Source of the DNA: Rhodanobacteraceae bacterium ZG21-1
GTDB taxonomy: Bacteria; Pseudomonadota; Gammaproteobacteria; Xanthomonadales; Rhodanobacteraceae
NCBI GenBank assembly: GCA_021390615.1
Contig: JAJEJU010000025.1
Coordinates: 992,001-1,056,000 of the forward strand
Direction of reading: 5' to 3'
Length of the DNA stretch: 64,000 nucleotides
Shown here: one piece after another, positions 52,366 through 62,228 of the stretch
How the letters are laid out: each line of letters begins with the position of its first letter
Position numbering within the stretch: position 1 is the first letter of the stretch
The notes under the pieces: generated by a model
The model's database searches: none
What the model was told of the DNA's origin: nothing
What the model saw: the letters and a program-made list of their open reading frames with translations, nothing else
Translations under genes and position numbers: made by a program

Positions 52366-55300
52366 CTATCTCGAACCAAACCGCTTCGTAAGGTTGATGC
52401 TCCACACATCCCGGTGGGCGTGATCGCTGAAGTCGAACGTGCCCTGCAGACGGAGGCTCAAGCCATTCTGCCCGACGATATCGAGCGCAGGCGTGATGTT
52501 CCAGGCCGTGCGATCGACTGCACTGGAGAACGGCATATAACCGAGGTTCGACGATTGCCCTTCGAGCATCGCATTGACACCGACCGAGTGGTTCCCGATG
52601 AAACTGGTCGCCGAGATGTCCAGGTGCGGCCGAACCTGGAAACGATCGCCGCCGAAGGTGCCGCCGAATTCGATACCCGGCTGCACCGTGACATAGTTGT
52701 TGCTCTGCGCCGCAATTCGCGCGTCGTAGGCGGCCGCGCCGGATTCGTTGATGTGACTGGCGTCGAGGCGCGTCGCTCCCATCGCCAAATAGGGCGCGAT
52801 TCCGAAGTTGTCGCCCAGTCTCACCAGCTTGTCGACGCGCAGCGTTAGGTTGGCAAATGCGACGTCACCCGTGCCCGTCGCCATGAGAGACGGAGTTGCA
52901 TACGTTCCCCCATTGGCGAGACCGCCACCGAGGTCGTTGGAGACCGAGGTGCCGAAAAAGACCAAATTGCGGTTCGAATCGAACGTGCGCACTCCGCCGC
53001 TCAGCGCGAGATCGAACGACACATCGTGCGCGAGTTCCTGTTTGATGCTCGCACCGAGCGCAACGTGCGAACCGCTCATCCTCGTCGAATACGCATCGAG
53101 CGTGTCCCGACCATAGGCGATGGCGGCACCGAAGAGCGTGCTGGCATCGGAACTCACGGCGTCTTGATAACCGAACGCGAAACCCGCGGTGTTCTCGGAG
53201 TAGGCAAGCGTTGTGCCGCTTTCGCTCTGGTTCGCGTGGGAAGCGCCGATCCAGCCCCATGTGCACCGCTCGCGTGATGCCGCTATGAAATCCGACTCCG
53301 GCGATTTGCACGACATGATCTGGCGCGAGAAACCCAGTGCGTTCGCCAGAGTCGCGGCCTGCGCCGCGCCATATACCCCCGGAGAGAGTTCGTTGTAGAG
53401 CGCGGCGATATGATTCGCATTCGTCGCACCGAGCGCATCGGCAATCGCGCCGTCGAGCCCGGGATCACCACCAGCGGCCTCGGCCTGGTTGAGATAGCTG
53501 CCAAAACTGCTGCCCGCGCCGCTCACGCCGACCTTCGCGTAATTGACATTCGTTTGCAGCAGGATGTCGGTTCCACCCGAGCCAGGGGTTGCCTGGGTAA
53601 CCAGCGAGAACGTTTCGAGCAGCGATTTGGGGAGCACGTAGGTGAGCCCGGAAGCATCGAACGTTCCGCCCACGCTGACGACCTTGTACGTATGCTGGCC
53701 CGGCAGCTGCTGACCGGCGTTCGCGATCCCAACGTCCAGCAAACCTTTCAGCGTAGCGTTGCCCGTGACCCTTAGATCCGTCCCCTGACCGGTCGCTGCG
53801 TCAAGATTCGCGTAGATTCCTCCGTTGTTGACGAGATTGCCGCTCAGCGTCGCCTGGGTGCTCTGCACGCCGATCGAGCCGTTGTTCGTCAGCGTACCTC
53901 CGCCGAGATTGATGACATTGCCGAACTGGAACGAGCCGTTGTTCACTAACGTATTGGCGTTGTTTGCCGCCAGCTGGACGCTGCCGCGCATGTAGTTGTT
54001 GTTCGTGATCGCGGTCGCCGCCGCACTCGAAGAAATCGCGTTGCCGTTGAAGACATCGTTGGCGACGATCCTGCCGCCATTGACCAGCGTCGCGTTCGCA
54101 CCGCTCATGACGACACCGGACGTACCTTGTACGACCGCGCCGCCATTCAGCGTCACGCTGACATTGCCGCCCGCCGCACTACCGCTGCTCTGCGCAACGA
54201 TCGCGGAGGCATTCATCGCCGTCACGCTTCCGCCGACGGCGACGTTGACGTCACCACCGCGCGCATTGCCGCCTGCCGCGCTCTGCGCGAAGATGCCCGT
54301 CGCATTTGCGCCGGTCGTCGCGATGTTGCCGTCGCTGGTCACCGTCACGCTGCCGGCGGAGCCCTTGCCGCCGGCGCTTCCGGCAAAGAAGTTCGTTGCC
54401 GACCCCGCATAACCGCCGCCGCCACCAACCGATTGCGCGAATAGGCCGATCGAACCGACACCGGTGGTCGTGACGTTGGCCTTGTTCGTCACGGCGACCG
54501 TGCCGCCGTTGCCGGTTCCGGATTTCAACGCATAGCCGGTCGCACCGATCGCGGCACCGCCGCCACCGCCAACCGATTGCGCGAAAATTCCGAACGAACC
54601 ATTGCCGGCGGTCGAGATCGAGTATCCGGAAAGTCCCGTCGTCACGTTGACGCCGCCGCCGGCGCCGCTGCCGCCATTGGCGCCGAGTGTCGCCGTGCCA
54701 CCGGAACCAAGACGCGCGAGACCGCCGCCGCCGCCGATCGATTGCGCGATGACGCCGAACGAACCGACGCCTTTCGTCTCGATGCTGTTGTTCGTCGTGA
54801 CGCTCGCACTACCTCCGGTGCCGGCCACGCCGCCGGTGGCACCGAGTACCACTGCTGCTGCGGCCGCCTGGCTGCCCATGACGGAGACGCCGAACCCGCC
54901 CTCGCCGCCGCCACCGCCGATCGACTGCGCGAGAATCGCTTCGGAATAATCGCCGCTCGTACCGACACCGGCCGAACTCATGATGTACGCGGTGCCGCCG
55001 TTACCACCGGCGCCGCCAGTACCGCCGAGCCCGAGACTCGGTGCACCGTACTGCGCGGCGGCGGCCGCGACGCTGATCGCACCATCGCCACCGCCGCCGC
55101 CGATCGATTGCGCAACCAGCGCATCGGAGAGCAGCCCGGAGGTCGTGAACGTCACCGGCAACGCGCCGATGCCGCTGGCAAACGCACCGACGAGAATTTG
55201 CGCGCCGCCGCCGCTGCCGCCGCTGCCACCCGACCCGCCAAACGCCAGGTTGAGCCCGCCCGAGCCCTGGTACGACCCGGCAATGCTGAAGCCGCCGTCG

Positions 55301-58300
55301 CCGCCGCCACCGCCGATCGACTGCGCGAGAATCGCCTTGGATTGCACGCCGCTTGTCGCGATGCTCGACTGACCGTACGTCACCCCGACATTGCCGCCGT
55401 TCGATGCGTTGCCGGCACTCATGCCGTACGCCGCGTTCGCTCCGCCCTGGCCATTGATCGAACCGGCAATCGCGAAGCCCGCGTCGCCGCCGCCACCGCC
55501 GATCGATTGCGCGACAATGCCGTTCGAGAGACTGCCGGTCGTCACGATGCTCGAAGCGTTGGTGGCCGGCGCGCTCCCGCCCAGGAAGACGTTGACCGCG
55601 CTGGCACCGCCACCCGCGCCGCCTTTGCCGCCGAGCGCAACATTCGCGCTGATGTTCTGCGATGCCGTCGCCGAAAACGAGGCTCCTCCGTTGCCGCCGC
55701 CACCACCGATCGATTGCGCGACGATGCCCGACGCATGGCTTCCCGACGTGGCGATCGATGAGCCGTTGTTCACGTTGACGCCGCCTGCCGAACCGCCGTT
55801 CCCACCGTACCCGCCCATCGCAACGCTGCCGGTGTAGCCGGTCGCAACCTGCCCCGCGACGGCGAAGCCGCCATCGCCGCCGCCGCCGCCGATCGATTGC
55901 GCGAGAATCCCGTCGGAATTGTTTCCCTTCGTCGTCAACTGCGATGTCGTTGTCGTCACGGCGACCAGCCCGCTGTTCCCGCCCGCACCGCCCGAAGAGC
56001 CGAACGCGAACGCCGGAAGTGCAGGCTTGCCGGAGAAATTCAGGCCGCCATCCACCGAATAGCCGCCCTCTCCGCCGCCGCCGCCGATCGACTGCGCGCT
56101 GATCGCTTCGGAGTTCGCGCCGGACGTCGCGATATTCGAACCGACATTGACCGTCACCGCATCGCCGTTTCCGCCGGCAGCGGTACTGCCGAAACTGATG
56201 CCGGCCTGAGTCGCCCATTCCGTGACATAGCTCATGCCGCCGTATCCGCCACCGCCGCCGATCGACTGCGCGAGCAATCCGCTCGAATTCGCACCGCCGG
56301 TCGAGATGGCGCCATTGCTCGTCGCGGTGACGATGCCGCCGTTGCCGGCCATGCCGCCGCTGCCGAACGACATCGCACCGCCACCGCTTTTCGGGTCGAG
56401 ATTCCCCTTGATGTTCAGCGCGCCCGAACCGCCGCCGCCGCCGATCGATTGCGCGCCGATGCCGAGCGCATCGTTGCCGAGGGTCGTGAGTTTCCCGTCG
56501 TTGTTCACGGTGACGGCTCCGGCGTTGTTGCCGTTGCCACCACCACCGCCCATGGCCAAACCGAGCGCGTTCGACTTGCCGACTGCGCCTGCCGCACTGA
56601 ATCCGCCGTTGCCGCCGCCGCCGCCGATCGACTGCGCGAGAATCGCGTCGGAACCCGCGCCTTGTGTGGAAATGCTCGATGCCGCCGGGGTGCCACCATT
56701 CGTTACGATCACCGCACCGGCCGTATTCCCGTCTCCGCCGCTTCCGCCGTACGAGATGCCGACGCTGGTTCCCGTCAAACTCAAGGCCCCTGAGATCGCG
56801 AAACCGCCGTTGCCGCCGCCGCCGCCGATCGATTGCGCGAGTATGCCGTCGGATTCGACGCCAAAGGTTCTTATCGTATCGAGGTTTTGCACATAGGCTG
56901 TCGAAGCCGTGCCACCGCTTCCGCCCGCACCGCCCATCGCGAACGAGACCGCAACGGCCCCCTTCGCTCCGGCCGCACCAATGCTGAAGCCACCGTTGCC
57001 GCCGCCACCGCCGATCGATTGCGCAACGATCGCGGCCGACTCGTCGCCGCTCGTCTGCAACGTGCCGATGGCGCTGTCACCGGTAAAGACCTTTACCGAG
57101 CCCCCGCTGTTGCCGCTGCCGCCCGCACCGCCGAGTGCTCCGCCGAGCGAAGCCGGGCCAGCCGAGGCCGCAAGCGTTCCCGAGAAACCGCCGTTGCCGC
57201 CACCGCCGCCGATCGATTGCGCGACAATGGCGCCCGCGTTCGCACCGCTCGTCGTCACGTTGGATTGTGCGTGGACTTCTACCGAGGAACCGCTGCCGCC
57301 GGAACCGCCACTCCCGCCCTTGCTCAACGCAAGTGATCCAATCGAGCTGAGGGCAGCAGAGAGGCTGGCGCCGCCATTGCCGCCGCCGCCGCCGATCGAC
57401 TGCGCCTCGATACCGATCGATTCATTGCCGCTCGTGGTGACGGTATTGCCGGAGTTCACGAAGACCGTACCGGCATTGCCGCCGCTGCCGCCGCTGCCGC
57501 CAAGCGCAACGCCAATGGCAACCGCACCGCCGCTCGCCGCAAAAGCGAAACCGCCGTTGCCGCCGCCGCCGCCGATCGACTGCGCGAAGATGCCGCTGGA
57601 GAGAAAGCCGCTGGTCGCGATCGAACCGGAAGAAGCGAGATTGACGTTGCCGCCGATTCCACCGCTACCGCCGCTGCCACCGATCGCAACGGCAGCGCTG
57701 AAGCCGACGCTTGACGGGATCGTTCCCGAGATCGCCGCGCCGGAATTGCCGCCGCCGCCGCCGATCGATTGCGCCTGAAGTCCGCTCGAAAAATCGCCGC
57801 CGGTCGCGATCGAACCGCCATTGAGGCTTGCGTTGACGCTGCCGCCATTACCTCCTTTGCCGCCGTTGCCGCCGATTGCAAGCGAGCCGCCAGCACCGAA
57901 GGCCAACGCGCCACCGCCGTTGCCGCCGTTGCCGCCGATCGACTGCGCAAGCACCCCTTGTGAAAACTTCGCGGAGGTCGCGAGGGCGCCGGAATCGGTT
58001 ACCGAGACACTGCCACCGTTGCCGCCCGCACCGCCACCGCCACCGACCGAAACCCAACCCGCCGCGACACCGCCGTTGCCGCCACCGCCGCCGATCGACT
58101 GGGCGAGAATCGCCTGCGAGCCAACCGAGCTGCCGTCGCCGATACCGTTTCCAACCGCATGCGTGGTGATCGCGCCGCCGTTCGTGATCGTGACGTTGCC
58201 GCCGTTGCTGGCGACGCTCGCGTTACCGCCGAGCGAAACGAGTCCACCCGCAGAACCGCCATCGCCGCCGCCGCCGCCGATCGACTGGGCGAAGATGCCT

Positions 58301-59517
58301 TTTGAAAGCTCGCCATAGGTGTCGATCGTCGAGTTGCTGTTCACGGTGACGGTCGAGCCTGCGCCGCCGGAGGCACCGCTCGCCGCTGCCGCGTAGAGTC
58401 CACCGGCACTGCCGCCCGCACCGCCGCCGCCGCCGATCGATTGCGCTTCGATACCGTTGGAATCGTCGCCGAGCGTGATGATGGACGAGCCCTTCGTACC
58501 GATCACATTCACCGCTCCGCCGACGCCGCCGTTGGCGCCGCTCCCGCCGAAGGTCACGAGTCCTGTCGCCGTACCGCCGCCGCCGCCAAACCCGCCGATC
58601 GACTGCGCGAGAATCGCCGATGAGTTATCGCCTGCGGTGACAAGTAGCGCGTTGCCTCCCAGAGCGACTTGCACCGCGCCGCCGTTCTGCCCCGGCGCTG
58701 CATTGCCGCCACCCCCACCGAACAACGTCGCGCCTCGACCACCGCTGCCGCCGCTGCCGCCGATCGACTGCGCGAGAATCGCCGCCGATCTGCTGCCGTT
58801 CGTGTAGATGCCGCCTTGGGCATAGACCTTGACGCTGCCGCCGCTGCCGCCTGTCGCGCCATTTCCCGCGCTGCCCGCTACGGTGTAGGAAGATCCGCCA
58901 TTGCCGCCGTTGCCACCGGCGCTCTTGACCCAGACGCCGGGGAGATTGGGCGCCGAGGTATAGACCGGCGCGGAGCTGACGGATATGTCGATGTTGCCAC
59001 CGTTGCCACCCACGCCACCGGGTGCGCTGCCGTAAGTCACTTTACCATCGCCACCGGTGCCGCCGGCACCGCCTTGCGAGAGAACGTAGACGCCGGCAGG
59101 CTGCCCGCCCGTCGGTGCCGCCGGAACGTAGATCGCTCGCGCCGCGCCTGCTCCCGTCGGCCCACCGTACTGACCGGTAATCCCCGATCCATCGCTGCCC
59201 GGATTACCCGACGTCGGGTTGTAGAACGGTGAAACACCGTCGTTGCCGTTGCTGCCGTTGCTGCCGGACTGCGTTACGGCGACAGGGCCGGTACTCAGGA
59301 TGTTCTGGCCGGAACTCGGAAAGCGGGCACCCTCGACAGTCCCGATCGTCGAACAGATGAGATAGAACCGACTTCCGACGCTCCAATCTTCCCCTACCCT
59401 ACAATTACCGGCGGCCCGGGCGGAAAGCGGCGCCCATGCCATCGCCACAAGCATTGCAACAGCGCAGGCAAAGCAGTACGCAGCACTCGCTTTCACCGAC
59501 TGTGCCTGATGACGCAT
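52366..59517 (-). CDS. Giant glycine-rich autotransporter (type V secretion)
   Basis: The product is 2383 residues from the ATG at 59517 (AGGGGG ribosome site), with a signal peptide ending WAPLSARAAG. The passenger is built of units of about 60-75 residues, each with a core AQSIGGGGG. I count 23 AQSIGG cores, two AQSVGG and two degenerate ones towards the C-terminus, consistent with a long beta-helix. Near the barrel a linker reads NAGQQLPGQHTYKVVSVGGT. The C-terminal 280 residues form a beta-barrel (GAAIAYGRDTLDAYSTRMSG, VQPGIEFGGTFGGDRFQVRP) ending NLTKRFGSR. It probably acts as a surface adhesin or aggregation factor. Its DNA is itself repetitive. Confidence 0.92.
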   Translation of the reverse strand: MRHQAQSVKASAAYCFACAVAMLVAMAWAPLSARAAGNCRVGEDWSVGSRFYLICSTIGTVEGARFPSSGQNILSTGPVAVTQSGSNGSNGNDGVSPFYNPTSGNPGSDGSGITGQYGGPTGAGAARAIYVPAAPTGGQPAGVYVLSQGGAGGTGGDGKVTYGSAPGGVGGNGGNIDISVSSAPVYTSAPNLPGVWVKSAGGNGGNGGSSYTVAGSAGNGATGGSGGSVKVYAQGGIYTNGSRSAAILAQSIGGSGGSGGRGATLFGGGGGNAAPGQNGGAVQVALGGNALLVTAGDNSSAILAQSIGGFGGGGGTATGLVTFGGSGANGGVGGAVNVIGTKGSSIITLGDDSNGIEAQSIGGGGGAGGSAGGLYAAAASGASGGAGSTVTVNSNSTIDTYGELSKGIFAQSIGGGGGDGGSAGGLVSLGGNASVASNGGNVTITNGGAITTHAVGNGIGDGSSVGSQAILAQSIGGGGGNGGVAAGWVSVGGGGGAGGNGGSVSVTDSGALATSAKFSQGVLAQSIGGNGGNGGGALAFGAGGSLAIGGNGGKGGNGGSVNASLNGGSIATGGDFSSGLQAQSIGGGGGNSGAAISGTIPSSVGFSAAVAIGGSGGSGGIGGNVNLASSGSIATSGFLSSGIFAQSIGGGGGNGGFAFAASGGAVAIGVALGGSGGSGGNAGTVFVNSGNTVTTSGNESIGIEAQSIGGGGGNGGASLSAALSSIGSLALSKGGSGGSGGSGSSVEVHAQSNVTTSGANAGAIVAQSIGGGGGNGGFSGTLAASAGPASLGGALGGAGGSGNSGGSVKVFTGDSAIGTLQTSGDESAAIVAQSIGGGGGNGGFSIGAAGAKGAVAVSFAMGGAGGSGGTASTAYVQNLDTIRTFGVESDGILAQSIGGGGGNGGFAISGALSLTGTSVGISYGGSGGDGNTAGAVIVTNGGTPAASSISTQGAGSDAILAQSIGGGGGNGGFSAAGAVGKSNALGLAMGGGGGNGNNAGAVTVNNDGKLTTLGNDALGIGAQSIGGGGGSGALNIKGNLDPKSGGGAMSFGSGGMAGNGGIVTATSNGAISTGGANSSGLLAQSIGGGGGYGGMSYVTEWATQAGISFGSTAAGGNGDAVTVNVGSNIATSGANSEAISAQSIGGGGGEGGYSVDGGLNFSGKPALPAFAFGSSGGAGGNSGLVAVTTTTSQLTTKGNNSDGILAQSIGGGGGDGGFAVAGQVATGYTGSVAMGGYGGNGGSAGGVNVNNGSSIATSGSHASGIVAQSIGGGGGNGGASFSATASQNISANVALGGKGGAGGGASAVNVFLGGSAPATNASSIVTTGSLSNGIVAQSIGGGGGDAGFAIAGSINGQGGANAAYGMSAGNASNGGNVGVTYGQSSIATSGVQSKAILAQSIGGGGGDGGFSIAGSYQGSGGLNLAFGGSGGSGGSGGGAQILVGAFASGIGALPVTFTTSGLLSDALVAQSIGGGGGDGAISVAAAAAQYGAPSLGLGGTGGAGGNGGTAYIMSSAGVGTSGDYSEAILAQSIGGGGGEGGFGVSVMGSQAAAAAVVLGATGGVAGTGGSASVTTNNSIETKGVGSFGVIAQSIGGGGGLARLGSGGTATLGANGGSGAGGGVNVTTGLSGYSISTAGNGSFGIFAQSVGGGGGAAIGATGYALKSGTGNGGTVAVTNKANVTTTGVGSIGLFAQSVGGGGGYAGSATNFFAGSAGGKGSAGSVTVTSDGNIATTGANATGIFAQSAAGGNARGGDVNVAVGGSVTAMNASAIVAQSSGSAAGGNVSVTLNGGAVVQGTSGVVMSGANATLVNGGRIVANDVFNGNAISSSAAATAITNNNYMRGSVQLAANNANTLVNNGSFQFGNVINLGGGTLTNNGSIGVQSTQATLSGNLVNNGGIYANLDAATGQGTDLRVTGNATLKGLLDVGIANAGQQLPGQHTYKVVSVGGTFDASGLTYVLPKSLLETFSLVTQATPGSGGTDILLQTNVNYAKVGVSGAGSSFGSYLNQAEAAGGDPGLDGAIADALGATNANHIAALYNELSPGVYGAAQAATLANALGFSRQIMSCKSPESDFIAASRERCTWGWIGASHANQSESGTTLAYSENTAGFAFGYQDAVSSDASTLFGAAIAYGRDTLDAYSTRMSGSHVALGASIKQELAHDVSFDLALSGGVRTFDSNRNLVFFGTSVSNDLGGGLANGGTYATPSLMATGTGDVAFANLTLRVDKLVRLGDNFGIAPYLAMGATRLDASHINESGAAAYDARIAAQSNNYVTVQPGIEFGGTFGGDRFQVRPHLDISATSFIGNHSVGVNAMLEGQSSNLGYMPFSSAVDRTAWNITPALDIVGQNGLSLRLQGTFDFSDHAHRDVWSINLTKRFGSR

Positions 59518-59629
59518 TGGTAATCCCCCTGTGGATTCCCCTGCGCATGGGAACGCACTCCGTACGCCCCATGCTGCTGACTGATGTATCTCGACCGGCC
59601 GGAATCGTACCGATGGCATGGAAGCCCAG

Positions 59630-59651
59630 ATATCCCCAATTCAGGGGATAT
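59630..59651. promoter_or_regulatory. Perfect dyad between autotransporter and response-regulator genes
   Basis: ATATCCCC and GGGGATAT flank AATTCA. It lies 113 bp before the autotransporter ATG and 35 bp before the response-regulator ATG. A LuxR-type response regulator dimer binding here could control both divergent genes. Confidence 0.75.
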
Positions 59652-59685
59652 TTCGGAATTCAGGGCGCCGTCTACAATGTTGTGC

Positions 59686-60372
59686 ATGGTCGATGAAAAG
59701 CCTTCCGCCTCCCGGCCTGCCTTGCCGGCCCCAGTGCTGGTAGTGGAGGACGAACCGCTGCTGCAACAGCGCTTGCGCGGCGTGCTGCTGTCGCTGGGCT
59801 ATGAGGCAGACGCGCTGCTGTTTGCCGCATCGCTTGCGGAGGCGCGCACGTGTCTCCTCGCGCATCCAGTGGCGCTGGCATTAGTGGATCTGCATTTGCC
59901 CGATGGCGATGGGCGCACGTTGATCAGCGAACTTCGCGAGAAAGATCCGGCGCTAGGCATTCTGGTGGTGTCTGCATGGAGCAACGAGGACGCGATCCTG
60001 GGGGCCCTGCGCGCCGGCGCCACGGGCTACGTGCTCAAAGAACGAGACGACATTGAGGTGTCGCTCTCCATTCGCAGCGTGCTGCGCGGCGGCGCCCCCA
60101 TCGACCCTTTCATCGCACGGCGCATCCTAGAGCTGCTGCCATCTGCCGAACCCATGCAGGCAGCCTCCACGCACGACAATGCGCTAACCAAGCGCGAGAC
60201 CCAGATTCTGCAACTGGTGGCGAACGGTCTCACCAATCGCGAAATCTCCGAGCAGACCTTCGTGTCGCGGAGCACGGTGGACACCCACATCAAGCATATC
60301 TACCGTAAGTTGGCTGTTTCGTCGCGCATGGCCGCGGTCCGTGCGGCACGCTCACAGGGGCTGCTGCCGTGA
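59686..60372 (+). CDS. LuxR/NarL-family response regulator
   Basis: The product is 228 residues. The receiver domain (15-130) has the acidic pair E21/D22 in VLVVEDEPLLQQ, phosphoacceptor D68 in ALVDLHLPDGDG and K118 in GYVLKERDD. The C-terminal LuxR helix-turn-helix (about 165-225) reads LTKRETQILQLVANGLTNRE and STVDTHIKHIYRKLAVSSR. An ATG at 59677, three codons earlier, is also possible. The stop overlaps the histidine kinase GTG by 4 bp. It is divergent from the autotransporter and probably controls it. Confidence 0.93.
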   Translation: MVDEKPSASRPALPAPVLVVEDEPLLQQRLRGVLLSLGYEADALLFAASLAEARTCLLAHPVALALVDLHLPDGDGRTLISELREKDPALGILVVSAWSNEDAILGALRAGATGYVLKERDDIEVSLSIRSVLRGGAPIDPFIARRILELLPSAEPMQAASTHDNALTKRETQILQLVANGLTNREISEQTFVSRSTVDTHIKHIYRKLAVSSRMAAVRAARSQGLLP

Positions 60373-62228
60373 CACGCCGGCTGTGGGCCTGGTGTCTGTT
60401 GATGGCTTGCTGGCTGCCCGCTTGCGCGCTTGCGCAACACCGCTGCGATTTGCGCATCGTATCGGTACAAGCGGCGCGGTCGCCGGATGGAACCCGCCCT
60501 ACGCGAGGCTGGCAAGACGTCACGCTGCCCGATAACTGGGGAGCACGCTGGCCTGGCTACAACGGCACAGCGTGGTACCGAATCGAATGGGAAGGCGGAT
60601 GCGGCAAGGAATCCGTTGCGCTCGGCATCGATGGCATCGCCGACGCCGGCGAGGTATTCGTAAACGACGACATGCTCTGGCGCGACGCGTCACTGGTGGA
60701 GCCTTTGTCGCGCAGTTGGAATGTACCCCGCTGGTGGCTGCTGCCGACATCCGGCCTGCATGACGGCGTGAACACTATCTGGGTGCTCGTCGTCGGCGAG
60801 ATCGCACTGTCGCCCGGCCTAGGCAGACTGCGACTGGGTGACGCTGCCAGTGTGGCTGCCGCGCGAGATAGAGCCCAATGGCGCCAGCGCACAGTCTATG
60901 CCATCAACGCCGTGTTGGCGGGCATGGCAGGCCTGTTGTTCCTGCTGCTGTGGGCACTACGGCCAAAGGAACACGCCTATGGCTGGTTCGCGCTGATGTC
61001 GCTGTGCTGGCTTGCTTACTTGAGCACTTATCTCGCCGCCTCACCCTGGCCCTGGACCGACTCCCTCTCTCGCGCACGCTTCAGCGTGGTGGCGTTGGTG
61101 GGCTATGTCCTATGCGCCTGCATGTTCACGTTCTCTTTCGGCGCTCAACGCCTGCCCTGGGCCGAACGCGCGCTTTGGTTGCTCGCTGTCGTCGGCACAG
61201 GGGTCGTGCTACTCGCGCCGTCGGACGCATTGAACGGCTGGCTCGACAATGTGTGGCGAGGGTCGATGATCGTGTTTCTCGTCAATTGCCTGCAATTCCA
61301 ATGGCATGCATGGCGACCACGCCCGTCGGTACGCCAGACGACACATCGGCTGTTGGCACTATGTTGGCTGGTGCTTTCGGTGTCTGGGTTGATCGTGTTG
61401 GGCCTGGCACCTGACGTTTGGGGCGTGGCGCGCGACTGGGCTGCGATCAATGGCCTCGTGACCATCACCCTCGTCATGTTGCTGCTGAGTGGTCAACTGA
61501 TGCAGCAGATGCGCATGGTGGAAGGTTTCAACCAAGAACTGGAACATGGCATCGCTAGCGCTCGCGTCGAACTGACCCAGACCTTGGCTCGTGAACACAC
61601 ACAGATGCTGGAGCACGCCAAACTGCAGGAGCGCATGCATATCGCCCACGATCTACATGACGGGCTGGGCAGCAGCCTGGTGCGGAGCATGGCGCTTGTG
61701 GAGCAATCGCCAGGGCCGCTGACCAACGATCGTGTGCTGTCGCTGTTCAAGGTTCTGCGCGACGATCTGCGCCAGTTGATTGATCACGGCTCAAGCGCCG
61801 GCGCCATCGTGCCCGATACGCCCGTGCAATGGGCTGCCCCGCTGCGCCATCGCTTCACGTACATCCTGGATGAAATGGACGTGACATCCGCTTGGCACAT
61901 CGCAGCTCAATGGCAGGGTCACCCTAGCGCGTTGCAATGCCTTGGCCTGACACGACTGGCGGAAGAAGCCTTGTCCAACGTCATCAAGCACAGTCAGACC
62001 TGCCGAGTAGAGGTGGAGGTGCAAACCCAACCTGGCAGACTCACGTTGTGTATTTCCGACGAAGGTCGGGGCTTCGATGTCGAAGCCGTGCAGCGCGCAG
62101 GCTTGTCGGTCGGCATGCGCAGTATGGCTGCGCGCGCGCAGCGAATGGGCGCAACATTCAAAGTGGACTCAGGCGCGGACGGGACGGTCGTGACGGTAGC
62201 ACTGGAATATCACAGCCCGCAGATGTGA
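60369..62228 (+). CDS. 7TM-type sensor histidine kinase (HisKA_3)
   Basis: The product is 619 residues from a GTG overlapping the regulator stop (GTGA). It starts with a signal peptide (LLMACWLPACALAQ) and a periplasmic jelly-roll-like domain (about 25-165; GTAWYRIEWEGGCGKESVAL). Seven or eight membrane helices cover about 175-385, the layout of 7TMR-DISM receptors. A coiled coil follows, then the phosphoacceptor H430 in AHDLHDGLGSSLVRSM and an HATPase domain (EEALSNVIKHSQTC, ISDEGRGFD, GLSVGMRSMAARA). The periplasmic domain probably binds a carbohydrate or small ligand. It forms a pair with the response regulator. Confidence 0.93.
   Translation: MTRRLWAWCLLMACWLPACALAQHRCDLRIVSVQAARSPDGTRPTRGWQDVTLPDNWGARWPGYNGTAWYRIEWEGGCGKESVALGIDGIADAGEVFVNDDMLWRDASLVEPLSRSWNVPRWWLLPTSGLHDGVNTIWVLVVGEIALSPGLGRLRLGDAASVAAARDRAQWRQRTVYAINAVLAGMAGLLFLLLWALRPKEHAYGWFALMSLCWLAYLSTYLAASPWPWTDSLSRARFSVVALVGYVLCACMFTFSFGAQRLPWAERALWLLAVVGTGVVLLAPSDALNGWLDNVWRGSMIVFLVNCLQFQWHAWRPRPSVRQTTHRLLALCWLVLSVSGLIVLGLAPDVWGVARDWAAINGLVTITLVMLLLSGQLMQQMRMVEGFNQELEHGIASARVELTQTLAREHTQMLEHAKLQERMHIAHDLHDGLGSSLVRSMALVEQSPGPLTNDRVLSLFKVLRDDLRQLIDHGSSAGAIVPDTPVQWAAPLRHRFTYILDEMDVTSAWHIAAQWQGHPSALQCLGLTRLAEEALSNVIKHSQTCRVEVEVQTQPGRLTLCISDEGRGFDVEAVQRAGLSVGMRSMAARAQRMGATFKVDSGADGTVVTVALEYHSPQM

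Noticed and set aside
54577-58318. Several proline- and arginine-rich plus-strand frames (for example 54577-55761, 55897-56793, 56909-57778)
   Set aside because: They are antisense to the repetitive autotransporter. The proline runs are the complement of glycine codons.
53800-59200. CRISPR-like array because of regularly recurring CCGCCGATCGA-type strings
   Set aside because: The strings are in frame codons for AQSIGG within one long coding sequence, the spacing varies, and the spacers are themselves similar glycine-rich codons.
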